Shown piece by piece: positions 22,192 through 33,568 of a DNA stretch of 64,000 nt. This DNA is from Phlebotomus papatasi (lineage: Eukaryota > Arthropoda > Insecta > Diptera > Psychodidae). The stretch lies in NCBI RefSeq assembly GCF_024763615.1, contig NC_077224.1, forward strand, positions 1,302,001-1,366,000, read 5' to 3'. The position numbers and the translations under genes were made by a program. Numbering within the stretch: position 1 is the stretch's first letter; every line of letters starts with the position of its first letter. The notes under the pieces were generated by a model. It was not told the origin of the DNA, did no database searches, and saw only the letters and a program-made list of their open reading frames with translations.

Positions 22192-23213
22192 TATTCACCG
22201 TTACACTATCACTATACAGTGTCCAAGAATTTTATTTCTAGATAAACAAAATTGTCTATTTCTTGTCAAACTTAAAGCACCTTATCACTAACTCGGTCCT
22301 ACTTAAATGCACTATATTGCAGAGAAAGGTCAGTGTTTGCGAGACGTAAAGTTCGACGTGTTCAAGTCACGGCAGACAGTTGCTCAACTAGTTTCAATGG
22401 TACTCTGCACATGCCTTTTATACCCTCGGAAACTCCACCTCTGGTTGAACCAATGAAAACACCCGATACTGGGCCAATCGCATCATTTCAAAATGAATTT
22501 ACTGAGCAACTCCATGGAATATAGGGGACTTTGGCTCCGCCCAGCTTATGTTTGTTGGCCAAATAAAATCGTGGAGTTTGTAAACGTCGAGGGTTCCACC
22601 GTACAATTTGTTTACACAATTAAGCCAAAATAAATAGAGGTCTGTTGCAATACAAATCCCAAAGAGGGCAAAAGAGAAGAATTTTTCTATATTCTTTTTT
22701 TTTCCGATTCGATATGTATGGGTGGAATTCAATGTGGCAAAAGCAATAGTTATTTTTTCGGAGACTTCCGTACAAGAGACATTTGTAACATGGTGATATT
22801 TATATTATAGTACATGAAAAAAATGTGTCGTATTTCTGGTATTATTTAATACCCTAAAAGAGGGGTGGGATTGCAAGGCCGATACAAATCATAGGGAATA
22901 AATTGATGATTTTGTGAACAAGCAGATGCAGTAAATTGCATCCCTTTTTGGCAAACAATGAGTCTTCCATGAATTTTTAGGCTTACCAAAGGCAGTAGAT
23001 GGGATTTCTGATGGCGGAAGAACGGCGAAAATGATCCTTTTTATCGGAAACCTTAAGGGTTGGTGCATGTTTTGATGTGATTATATTCAAATATGCCCAT
23101 GATAAAAATAGTTCGGAATCGGACAAGTCATTTTATCACCTTCATATTTCACATAATCATCGAAGTACGATATCGTAAAAAACGGTTATTAAACTAGAAG
23201 TTAAGCCCTATTC
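22192..23213. other. Repeat-free slp upstream region
   Basis: This stretch holds the putative 5' UTR and core promoter of slp and about 800 bp more upstream. I see no transposon ends and no convincing exon. It is the best candidate for promoter-proximal control sequence because elements are dense immediately beyond it. Confidence 0.5.
22417..22423 (-). promoter_or_regulatory. TATA box, putative slp core promoter
   Basis: Read on the minus strand the site is GGGTATAAAAGGC. It lies 226-232 bp upstream of the slp ATG and would place the start of transcription near 22393, giving a 5' UTR of about 200 nt. No other good TATA motif was seen between it and the start codon. The initiator is not obvious, so the exact start is uncertain. 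Confidence 0.55.
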
Positions 23214-23343
23214 CAGAGGTGAGCAAGAACCGTTTGAAACCGAACAAACGTCAATTGAAAATTGTAAATCAATGGTCAAAACGCTACTTGAACAAACTTA
23301 ATTTGACGTTTATTCGTTTTCAAACGGTTTTTTCTCAGTCCTG
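23214..23343. mobile_element. hAT-like MITE, 130 bp
   Basis: Starts CAGAGGTGAGCAAGAACCG and ends GGTTTTTTCTCAGTCCTG; AACCGTTTGAAA is inverted as TTTCAAACGGTT-like. Flanks CCCTATTC and TTCTATTC match at six of eight positions, consistent with an old 8-bp duplication. Confidence 0.65.
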
Positions 23344-23618
23344 TTCTATTCTTAAATACCCATAGTTTCTCAACAATAAAGAAATGCAGTGAATTATACT
23401 ATAGATTCCAAGGGAATGTCTGTTCTTAGTTCACTATTCATTCTTCCAATCAAAATTTTTATTATTTAATTTAAGTTACGAGTTTAAGCATTTCGCAAAG
23501 CTGGGACAGTTTTCTACCCCTTTTCTCATCTTCAATAAAAAAAAAACACTAAAACAGGCCGTAGGGAGGTTTTAGACATTCCTCTGGGGCAGATTAAATT
23601 CCCTTCTAATGACTGTTA

Positions 23619-24015
23619 CGGCGTTATCACACTTGCACATTAAAAATTTAATGTGATTCACATTAATTGTCGCTATATGTTATTTGTGTCTTTGAGTCAC
23701 TTAATATTTGGGGTTTTTCTATTTATTGATAAAGAAGTGGACTTGGCCTGCAAAAGTAAGTTTAAATTTACCTAAAACATAAATATTTTTCACATTAAAA
23801 AATTAAAGAGAAAATCGCATTAATTTTTCGCATTAATGCTATAAATCAATCTATATCAAATTTTGCGGGCCAAGTCTACCTTTTTATCAACAAATAGATC
23901 AAATTTTGAATATAAAATGATTCAAACACACAAATTACACATTTGAAATCTCACCAGCGAGCGACAATTAATGTGAATCATATTAAAATTTTAATGTGCA
24001 AGTGTGATAACACAG
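23619..24015. mobile_element. B2: PIF/Harbinger-like MITE
   Basis: Same long inverted ends, flanked by TTA on both sides. A short deletion sits near the left end after ATTGTCGC. Confidence 0.85.
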
Positions 24016-24490
24016 TTAATTTGTTAATGGAAACAGTGCAAGCAAATGATATTAATATCTAGTGTTCTTATTGAAATAACTTGTTTTAGAAGAGATTATC
24101 ATAAATTGTAACACAGTCTGAAAAAAAAAATGGTGCAAAACAATAATGTTGTTTGAAGTATTTTCATGTTTAAGTGACACGTGTAAGGTATGTAAGCATT
24201 AGTGTATCAAGTGAAATAATATTTTGTTTGTCTACTAGTGCAAATATTCAACTGAAAAAATAACATTTTCAATTATTCCATTCAATTCTTTATTTTTTCG
24301 ACCATCTAAAACAGTGACGAAATCTCAAAGGTTCAATTTTAAACGAATTTTAATTACCCCATTCCCCGTTGTACCCTATTTTTTATTATGCTCTGCTTTC
24401 ATTGTAGTGAACAATAAACTAACGATTCATTACCTCTCGAATCTAATTAAAATTGACTTTGAAAAATAAATGACGGAAGCTACTTAAATA
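24016..24490. other. No recognised feature
   Basis: AT-rich spacer with no inverted ends or coding signal. Confidence 0.4.
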
Positions 24491-24917
24491 GGGGAAACTG
24501 GGACACCACCAAACACGGGGTACCACCAAACAGTAATTTTTATTTTTAAACTTTGGAATATCTCGACCATTCCTTCAGTAGACAAGCATCTCTATAGGGG
24601 AAAGTGCTCTCCCTTCGAACGTTCATGCCTTCGAATAATGTGAATTTCTTTTGTTTTTCGTAAGAGATTTTCACTAAATGATCACAGACTTATCAACAAT
24701 TGATGATAAGCTAAATAATATTTAATAGAAATGTGTAAATCTCTTTGGAAAACTAAAAGAAAATTCACATTATTCGAAGGCATGAACGTTCGAAGGGAGA
24801 GTACTTTCCCCTAGTGTCTATAAATTCCTATCGATCTTATTCCCTGATATCCAATATCCGATTAAAAAGTCGCAGTGTTTGGTGGTACCCCGTGTTTGGT
24901 GGTGCCTCAGTTTCCCC
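24491..24917. mobile_element. M: GGGGAAACTGGGACACC TIR element, interrupted by C1
   Basis: Ends GGGGAAACTGGGACACCACC and the inverse GGTGCCTCAGTTTCCCC, flanked by TA. A second inner pair reads GGGGTACCACCAAACA and TGTTTGGTGGTACCCC. C1 sits near its centre. Confidence 0.8.
24597..24812. mobile_element. C1: palindromic family C MITE nested in M
   Basis: GGGGAAAGTGCTCTCCCTTC to GAAGGGAGAGTACTTTCCCC, flanked by TA. Nearly the whole element is an inverted repeat, with TTCGAACGTTCATGCCTTCG in each arm. Confidence 0.85.
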
Positions 24918-25063
24918 TATGCATATTTGCAAAAATGGAATTTATTTTGCATTTAACTAAAAATTTCTGAAAGTTTTGGCTTCAATTCTTAGGGTTATAG
25001 CAGGGCTGTAGGTCTCTATATAGGGCTCTATAGGGCTTTATCAAAAACATTATTTAACAGCTA

Positions 25064-25281
25064 GGGGAAGTGATGCACTTCTGAATTGGGGCACCTTTAA
25101 AATAGGACTTTTTCTCCTGTTTTTAAATGGAATTGAGCTTTATCATAAAGATATTTAGCTTCGCAATTGAAGTGAGAAGCTAAATTATATTATATAATGA
25201 TAAGGTTCAGTTCCATTTAAAATTAGAAAAAAGACCTATTGAAAACCTTTGCCCTCAATTTAAATGTGTCCTACTTTACCC
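25064..25281. mobile_element. N1: GGGGAAGTG foldback element
   Basis: The left end is GGGGAAGTGATGC and the right end ACTTTACCCTA. The central inverted pair matches N2 (AATTGAGCTTTATCAT and ATGATAAGGTTCAGTT). Degraded compared with N2. Confidence 0.65.
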
Positions 25282-25319
25282 TAGTTTTGTCCTGTTTTTT
25301 AATTGCAAATAATGCATTA

Positions 25320-25531
25320 GGGGAAAGTACTCTCCCTTCGAACGTTCATGCCTTCGAATAATGTGAATTTTCCTTAATTTTTCCTAAGAGACTTACACAT
25401 AATTATCGATAATTGATAATAAGCTAACTAATATTTAAAAGAAATATGTAAATTTCTTAGAAAAACTAAAAGAAAATTCACATTATTCGAAGGTATGAAC
25501 CATGAACGTTCAAAGGGACAGTACTTTCCCC
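25320..25531. mobile_element. C2: palindromic family C MITE
   Basis: Same ends and arms as C1, TA flanks; a short duplication (ATGAACCATGAACG) marks the right arm. It lies about 40 bp right of N1. Confidence 0.85.
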
Positions 25532-27398
25532 TACTTAGATTTTTAAAAGGAGGGAGCCTTAATTAGAAGTCCAAACTTTAGCTGATTTTCAATTTTTTTT
25601 GGCTTTGTTTGCCACGACTAAACTTCATACAATTTTTGATATATATTTGTTTATATTTAAAGTGTTTAAATTTTTATTTCAAATAAACCAAGAAAAACCG
25701 AATAGATTTGTAATATCAGAATCGTTTTTGTAAGAGTTAAAAGAAATCATATTTCGGGATTAAATATTGACTTTATCATTCTAAAATAAAAATAAAAATA
25801 GTAAAATGATAAAGTCAAAATGAATAAACCCTAATTAATTTTAAATTTTTGACAAAATCGTAAAAAATGACTGTTTCGGATGTTCACCTAAGCGCTTTTA
25901 AATTTATTTAGCGCTCGTTTAGGTTTTTTTGTCTCTGTATCTTCGAATATATTTTTAATTTGGTTTCTGATTTTTTAATGATACATTAAAAAATCATCAT
26001 TGTAATTCAGGCTCTCCCTCAAATAATGGGATTTGGAAATGTATTTTTCTCGCTTTATCTGAATTTCAGCTATGTTTTGAAAGAAGTTTGATACGTACGG
26101 GAGTTTTAAAAACTCAGCTGCCAGCTACTGCCCTAACTTTCCCTATTCCCAACTACCTTTAACAAATCCCTACGTAATAGCTCAAATTTATATTCAACTA
26201 TGAGACAATAAATATTGAAAGATTCTCCGCAACTCCCGGCAAAGAAAGTTTTCGACAGCACTTGTCACATTTTCCGATATCTGATACTTTCCTATTCCAA
26301 AAAAACTGTGGATGTTTAGGGGGTTTGGTCCAATTTTGTCAAAAATAAATAATTAAGTGGAAATGATGCGAAAAAGATTTGAAAAACTGTTTGTGGGGCG
26401 GATAACATCAAAGTCAATTTTCAATCAAAAGCCCGCCTTCCAAATAAATGTGATACTCTTCTGTTGATTTCTTGGATCTTTCTTTGCTGTCTTCACACTT
26501 TTTTTTTCTTCTTCAAGCGGGAAAGTGCCTGTGAAAAATTCCTGGAATTTTTCCTCAAAGGCCACAAATGGGGAAAAAAAAGAAAGGGTCCAATCCTGTA
26601 AAATATATGAGATAATTATGCGGTATAGAATTTTAAGGGGAAATCCATTTTTAGCAGTGAAAGCAACAAAACAGTAGGACCAGCAAAATATTTTAATCCT
26701 TTTGGAAACCAAAGCAAATTTGCTGTAAAGTCGTAGTGTGACAATCGTATCAGTGGCAAAATTTGTCCTTGCACTGTGTCTTCTGTGGTCATAAAGTCAC
26801 GAAAGGTTTTCAATTTTCTCATTGTCACTTTTATGGGTGGGTTACATTGGGAGATTATCCCCTGCTAACCACCAAGTTTCAAACCAAATATATCTATCTC
26901 AGGCAAAGAGATTTTTAAAGCTATAATATGTGCCGACAAACTGAAAAAAAAGGGAGAAATCTTTCTCTTGCTGGCGTCGTGCTGAGTCACTGGGAAAATT
27001 TTTATCTCTGCTAAAATTTTTATTAGTTTATTGGACTTATTAAAAAGGCAAAAAGTTATAGTATGTTCGGTAGAATACTTATGGGTTCAATGGAATCAGG
27101 TATTGGTCATATAGAAGGATTGTGACTTTAACTTTTATAAAACTTGTTTAACGTTGAATATTTATATTTAAAAATATTGAATATAAAGAAGATTTAAGGT
27201 ACAAATACCAATATGGGGTAATTTGGAGTCCTTTCTAAAATTACATTTTTAGATTTCCTCAGTGTTTAAGATAGATTAAAGAAAGAATCCCGAAGGTAAG
27301 GCTTGCACTTCTTGCTAGTCTGCATTATTTCTTTGCCCATCAGAAATAGAGAGGAAAATTTAAAATTCCAAATTAAAAATGGTTCAAAATCAAAATTA
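25532..27398. other. Transposon-poor island, slp 5' side
   Basis: No transposon ends over about 1.9 kb. Includes a perfect Runt-type TGTGGTC (26784-26790) and GGGAGATTATCCCC (26850). A 95-codon minus-strand frame (26425-26712) is unrecognised. Confidence 0.35.
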
Positions 27399-27614
27399 GG
27401 GGAAAGTACTCTCCCTTCGAACGTTCATGCCTTCGAATAATGTGAAATCCTTTCACTTTTTTTTAACAGATTTACTCATAATTATTACATAAATATAAAT
27501 AATGGATAAGAAGCTAACTAATATTTAATAGAAATATGTAAGTCTCTTAGGAAAACTTAAAGAAAATTTACATTATTCGAAGGCATGAACGTTCGAAGGG
27601 AGAGTACTTTCCCC
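27399..27614. mobile_element. C3: palindromic family C MITE
   Basis: GGGGAAAGTACTCTCCCTTC to the inverse, TA flanks, both arms intact. Confidence 0.85.
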
Positions 27615-27744
27615 TACTCTATTTTACCCTAAAAAATAAGTGAATTATCTTTACTATCCATCTTCGTGATAATAATATACTGAATACTCCTAATTGTTGA
27701 GGTTTATTACTTTTGTTATGTTTTGGGTCCTCAGATTAAATTGA

Positions 27745-27865
27745 ATTGAATTTATTTCATTTCATTCTTAATCTTTCCGACCCCCGAATGCATCCCCCGC
27801 CGTCTTAGCGTTGATTCCAACCTCCAGGACTAAACGGTGGAAGTGTCCTTTCTTTGGTTGTATCT
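27745..27865 (-). mobile_element. V2: non-LTR retrotransposon 3' tail
   Basis: Contains the minus-strand block AATCAACGCTAAGACGGCGG shared with V1, followed by its own AATGAAATGAAATAAATT tail. Confidence 0.5.
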
Positions 27866-27891
27866 TTCGGTTTTACAATATCTTTTACATT

Positions 27892-28350
27892 GGTGACAGC
27901 TGGCAGCCAAAATCCCGAAAGTCAAAAGTCCCGAAAGTATCAATAATTTAGGGGAATCCTGGGTTAGATTTGAGCTTGAGGTACTTTTCGGTTATGGATT
28001 CCGTTGAACTAGCCTAGGAACGTAGGGAGGCAGTCAAAAACCCGAACGCTCAAATCCCGAAAGCCAAAATTCCGAAAGGGCCAAAATCCTGAAAAGCAAA
28101 ATCCCGAAAGCAATAATCCCAAATGTTCAAAATCCTGAAAGGGACGAAATTATATGGAAGAAAATGTTTAGAATAATTTCCCAAGACACAAAAGATTTCT
28201 CTTTGCCTCCAGCAAGCGCGAGTCCAATCGTGGGAGTAGCTATGATACTTTTAAGAATTCGGGATTTTGGCTTTCGGGATTTTGTTGGCCCATTTTGGAT
28301 TATGGCTTTCGGGATTTTGACTGGGACCCCTTTTACATATCATTGGGGCT
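27892..28350. mobile_element. O1: element with iterated AAATCCCGAAAG subterminal repeats
   Basis: The unit AAAATCCCGAAAGYC or a close variant occurs at least eight times near the left side (27909-28140) and in inverse form (CTTTCGGGATTTTG) at 28255-28325. No coding; class unknown. Confidence 0.55.
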
Positions 28351-28558
28351 AGGTCAGTTAAAAAGAGAGATCAAGATTGCCAAGCTAATTTAATCAACAG
28401 TATGGCAATTTAATTTTAACCTCATTTCATAACTTCTCATAATCTCCACTTAAATTGATTTTAATTTCAAATAAATATCTCATTAAATCAGATTAGCAAA
28501 ACATTTAATGGAAGAACAAGGCCTTCTCGGCTAACACATAAAGTACTTAGGGCTAGAG

Positions 28559-29710
28559 CTCATAATTTCGGACCGTTTCTAAATTTGGACACTTTGAGGG
28601 TAAAATTGGACACTAAAAATAAATTGATTAGAATTAAATAATGAATTCTATCTAAATATTTGTTATTTTTTGGAAGATTTTAACACTAAATTCGTTAAAT
28701 TTTGAATATGGTTCAAGTGAAATATAACAGAATTTCGTGTTTACTTTATTTAGCTATGGTGAACTACTAATAATTTTCCTCCCTTTTTTGAGTGATATTA
28801 TTAAATATTCATTGAATATTGCGTTAAATTATGTTAATAGTGGTTTGTTTAATTAACCTGAAGTGAGATTTGCCTTGTGAATTACATGTTTCGTGTGAAA
28901 AATGGGCAATTTTCTCAGAGATTCACCAGTGAGATGATACTCCTTATTTTGGACAAGTGTTTTTTTCTCGAATATCGTGAAGTTTTGGTATTTGTGATGA
29001 CTAGGTCGTATAAAGGCCTGGAGAAACGGCTCCCGGAAAGACCAGGAAATGCGCGAATCCGCGCGTACTTGGAGTATCGCAGTCAACTCACTTTACATTG
29101 AGGGAAATCCGAAAAAGTTAAAATAACATTCCGGAAATGTTAATTTTACTCTGCAGTATTAATACAAAGTCGGTGTAAATATTACGCTTTTTAGATGTAT
29201 TGAGGGTTAATTTTACCCTTAAAAAGGTATAAAATTAACATTAAAAAATGTTGATATACTTTTACACCTAAAAAGTGTTAAAGTTATGAGGAAAAAAAGT
29301 TAATCGCACCCTCTTTTTTTTTCAATGTAATGAATGATATGGAAAGTTTCCGGGTTTCTTGTGACATTCTACGGTTCTCTTACATAAACAGGATGAGGAC
29401 TTGGTAAGATAGGTTCTTGAAATGGAGAACAATGGGCATCCTGTTGAGGTGGATTTTCTGTCCAAAATTACAACCAAAGTGTCCAAAATTACAACCAAGG
29501 TGTCCAACATTTGAGTCTAATTCAGTTCGTCATCTCAATTCATTTTTAAACATATTAAGACTAATTTTAGTCAAAACAAAGATGATAAACAACTTGCCGA
29601 ATTTCTAAACAACCCTTCTGAGAGTAACAAAAAAATCAATCAGTATTGAGAATGTCGCACTTCAAACTTAGAACATTGATGCTTATAAGTACCCTGTCCA
29701 AAATTATGAG
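28559..29710. mobile_element. U: CTCATAATTTYGGAC TIR element nested in J5
   Basis: Ends CTCATAATTTCGGAC and GTCCAAAATTATGAG. It contains A3. The right half echoes family F (ATTGAGAATGTCGCACTTCA). Confidence 0.6.
29094..29329. mobile_element. A3: family A MITE nested in U
   Basis: Starts TACATTGAGGGAAATCC and ends TTTTTCAATGTA. It interrupts element U, which itself interrupts J5. Confidence 0.8.
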
Positions 29711-29768
29711 GCCTTCTCCTAATAAGTACTTAATTAAGGCCTTTGTAAAAGTCCTTTATTAGGTAGTT

Positions 29769-30025
29769 TACTGAGAAAAAAGAGTGTGCGATTAACTTTT
29801 TTTCCTCATAACTTTAACACTTTTTAGATGTAAAAATATAATATATCAACATTTTTTAATGTTAATTTTATACGTTTTTAAGGGCAAAATTAACATAGAA
29901 AAGGGTAACTTTAATCCTCAACACACCTAAAAAGAGTAATATTTACACCGATTTCGGATTAATACTGCAGGGTAAAATTAACATTTCCAGAATGTTATTT
30001 TAACTTTTTCGGATTTCTCTCAGTC
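29769..30025. mobile_element. A4: inverted family A MITE nested in J5
   Basis: It begins TACTGAGAAAAAAGAG and ends GGATTTCTCTCAGT, so it is inverted relative to the other copies. J-type sequence continues on both sides. Confidence 0.8.
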
Positions 30026-30331
30026 TTTGTATTTAGGATTTGAAAATCATTTAAATTAAGTACTCAATGAGTACTTATTAAGGACTTATTTTATGCCTTT
30101 ATAGGATTGAGCTAGAGGTAATATACCTTGTATTAACCGGGTTTTCGGCTAAGCATTATTTGCTTTTTTATACACAGAAATGTTTCTCTTAATTCTATGG
30201 CCTGTTGGATTGGGTTTATTGAAATTAATTGGATATGATTCAAACATCTTTAATTTCCGGAAATTTCTTCTGACCTAAAGGGTTTTCGAACTAAGGACAG
30301 TGATACATTAAAATACACTAAGATACCCTAA

Positions 30332-30737
30332 CGGCGTTATCACACTTGCACATTAAAATTTTAATGTGATTCACATCAATTGTCGCTTGTGAGCGTCCAA
30401 ATATGTTATTTGTGTCTTTGAGTCACTTAATATTTGGGGTTTTTCTATTTATTGATAAAGAAGTGGACTTGGCCTGCAAAAATAAGTTTAAATTTACCTA
30501 AAGCGTAAATATTTTTCACATTAAAAAATTAAAGAGAAAATTGCATTAATTTTTCGCATTAATGCTATAAATCAATTTATATCAAATTTTGCGGGCCAAG
30601 TCTACCTTTTTATCAACAAATAGATCAAATTTTGAATATAAAATGATTCAAGCACACAAATTACACATTTGGACTCTCATCAGCGACAATTATTGTGAAT
30701 CATATTAAAATTTTAATGTGCAAGTGTGATAACATAG
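30332..30737. mobile_element. B3: PIF/Harbinger-like MITE, full length
   Basis: 406 bp, flanked by TAA on both sides; closes GATAACATAG. Interior includes TTTGCGGGCCAAGTCTACC. Confidence 0.85.
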
Positions 30738-31747
30738 TAATAGTATACTATATGGAATATAATGAAATATCTTTGGGTGTTCTAAAATATGTCTTTAAAA
30801 TATTCAGAAAATTTGCGCAACGAAATCCGTAAAAGTACTTTATTTTCAACGCTTTTTCCTTCTTTTCTGTCCAACGGTGGAGCAAATAGAGTTATTATGG
30901 CCGATGAGTGAGTACCTTTTGTAACATGGGTGGTTCAAAGTGAGAAAATGCAGGGAATTTCAAAGAAAATTTGTGAAATGTACCCTCTGTACGGGGAGGT
31001 GAACAAAGGAAATTATAAATTACAGAAGGATGAAAATGGATTGTTGGGCATCGGCCAAACAGAAGTCCCACACACAGATAGAAAATTGTCCAAGATACGG
31101 TGATTGTCACTCAAAAAAAGCGCAACTAATCGATTTTCTCATTGATTTTTGTAAATGTTTTGTCCCTCGATGCATTTTTTTTCTTGGGCTGTTCCTAAAA
31201 AGGACCAAAAACGTTTTCTCCACACTCCAAGAATTTTTAGTGACGGCAACCTCTGGGGATGCCTATTATCGAAGTTATCATGAGAGGATTCTTGGGCTTG
31301 TCGCCACCCTAAAATGTCAATTGGACGAAAAAGGTTGTGTGACGAAATAATTTTTGGTTTTAGTTTCGCTTCTATGTCTCAATAATCGGAGTTGTAAAAA
31401 AAATATTAATGGGCTCTTTTGGGAGATCGTTCATGGAGGTCTGAGGATTTTGAACCTGGGTACTTGGAAATGACCTATCGTGATGAAATAACTCACTGAT
31501 CTTCTTTGTTGCGAATCCATGTCAAATATTGCGACTAAATCGGAGATGATCACGTCAAAATAGATGAAATTAGGATTATTTGGCTTTGTGACCAATTGAA
31601 CAGAAGAAGCGAAAATGCTTTGAGTTGTCACAGTGGATAAGTGTTGATTCGAAGATTGACAATCTATACACTTTTAATACACATTTTTTAAATATACTAA
31701 GATTAGTAAAATTTACAAAGAGTGCGCTGCTTTGACATGTAAACCTA
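30738..31747. other. Island between B3 and B4, unrecognised open frame
   Basis: A plus-strand frame of 106 codons (31030-31350) contains several cysteines but no family I recognise; it may be chance. No transposon ends. Confidence 0.3.
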
Positions 31748-32154
31748 CGGCGTTATCACACTTGCACATTAAAATTTTAATTTGATTCACATTAATTGTC
31801 GCTTGTGAGCGTCCAAATATGTTATTTGTGTCTTTGAGTCACTTAATATTTGGGGTTTTTCTATTTATTGATAAAGAAGTGGATTTGGCCTGCAAAAATA
31901 AGTTTAAATTTACCTAAAGCATAAATATTTTTCACATTAAAAAATTAAAGAGAAAATCGCATTAATTTTTCGCATTAATGCTATAAATCAATTTATATCA
32001 AATTTTGCGGGCTAAGTCTACCTTTTCATCAACAAATAGATCAAATTTTTGAATATAAAATGATTCAAACACACAAATTACACATTTGGACTCTCACCAG
32101 CGACAATTAATGTGAATCAAATTAAAATTTTAATGTGCAAGTGTGATAACACAG
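31748..32154. mobile_element. B4: PIF/Harbinger-like MITE, full length
   Basis: 407 bp, over 95% alike to B3 by eye; left flank CTA, right flank TAA. It lies only 1 kb from B3. Confidence 0.85.
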
Positions 32155-32765
32155 TAATGGGGTTTGCACAAATGATTTTGATTTGAAAATAATTTAGTCC
32201 CACTAAAGACGAATCTGATGACCGTTTTAGGATTTTCCGAAGAGTTTCCTCCTTCAGATAAATGTAGTTTTGGAAAGGCATAAATTTTGACAAACTTTTG
32301 AACAAAAAAAAAAATGACTGTCACTTGTGTCCCTTGTCCCACATAGCTTTTCCTAGACAGGCGTAGGCAGTTTGCTTCAATATGGACATCAATTTTTGTA
32401 GTATGTAGCGGTCATAAACCAGCATTAAAACTTTTAATAAAAATTTTTTTGGAAAAATACTGAAAAAGCACAGTTTTCTTTAAAACGGGAAAAATGGTCT
32501 ACGGTAAAGTTGTAGAAGAACATATTTTTAATAAAAATATGTAAACCAGATAGCCCTTCGATGTAAGAGAGCCTATATTAAAGCGCATAAGATTGTCTCA
32601 AATTACTTCAAGTCGGTCAATATTTGCGTATTATATTTTTTAAAATTATTTTAAATTAATACTAATGTGCAAAATTATTGTTTTAAAATTTTCATTTTAT
32701 TTTATCATTGTACTAGATAGAGTTGGTATGACTTATTGTTCGATAATGTGAAATATTTTAATTAC
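32155..32765. other. No recognised feature
   Basis: AT-rich spacer with short frames on the minus strand that overlap in different phases, consistent with chance. Confidence 0.4.
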
Positions 32766-32882
32766 TTCACTGAGAGAAATGCGAAAAAATTAAAGTAACA
32801 TTCCGGAAATATAATATTAATTTTACCCTGAAGTATAGATCCAAAATCGGTGTAAATATTACCCTTTTTAGGTGTAAAAATA
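32766..32882. mobile_element. A5: family A MITE, left part only
   Basis: Starts CACTGAGAGAAATGCG and breaks off after CCTTTTTAGGTGTAAAA. Confidence 0.75.
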
Positions 32883-33142
32883 TCCCACTCTTGCTCTGAA
32901 CGAAACGTTTATAAATGTGTAACAGTACAAAAAAATTACACATTTGTGTAAACTTACAATTAAAATCATAGTCAAACAACTATTATTTTTTCAGTATTTT
33001 GCTCCATATCAAATTCAAACGATAAGAGATATCGACTTACGGATTTCGATGACCTTCCTAAAATGACATAATTTCGAAACTAATCTCTTTATTTTCCCCC
33101 TCTCTTTTATGCGTTCCCTATCCCCTAAAATACGTCACAATC

Positions 33143-33568
33143 CGTTCAGTAATAACCTTTCGAAGAGACAAAGCCACGCCAAAGCCAAGCCAAACCTATT
33201 CGAAAATATACCGGAAGCCTAAAGTACAAGTGCATATACCCGCCGCTTTAGCGCTGATTGTTCTGCCATTTCGAATTTCGATATTCTTGACACTTCAATC
33301 GTCAACAATGCCAGCAACAGTGTGCAAACTTTTGCTGCAAAAAGTGAATTTTTGTGTAGTTTTGTAGAATTTCAGGATGACAGGAACGTTTTAATTGCAA
33401 TTTTATTAAGATAAATGTCCATTTCATGAACTTACTCACTTTTGTGTAACTCGTCGGTTTAAACGTTCGAACTTCCCACGGGTTTTTAGGTAAGTTCTAC
33501 CTTCGAATCGGTAGAGGAAAAACCTCAACCGGAGAGAGTTCTCAAATCGGGAAGGTTATTACTGAACG
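33143..33568. mobile_element. E2: family E element, short form
   Basis: Ends CGTTCAGTAATAACCTT and AAGGTTATTACTGAACG. Shares with E3 the blocks CGCCGCTTTAGCGCTG, GTGTGCAAAC and GTGTAACTCGTCGGTTTAAA. The CCAATAGTGTCTTGG to TTCTGTACGG interior is absent. Confidence 0.8.

Larger units (their letters stand above)
28528..30148. mobile_element. J5: J-type element carrying nested U, A3 and A4
   Basis: Left end CGGCTAACACATAAAGTACT resembles J1 (CCCGACTAACACATTAAG). The interior AAGTACTTAATTAAGGCCTT matches J1. The right part closes near TTAACCGGGTTTTCGGC. U is inserted at 28559 and A4 at 29769. Confidence 0.55.
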
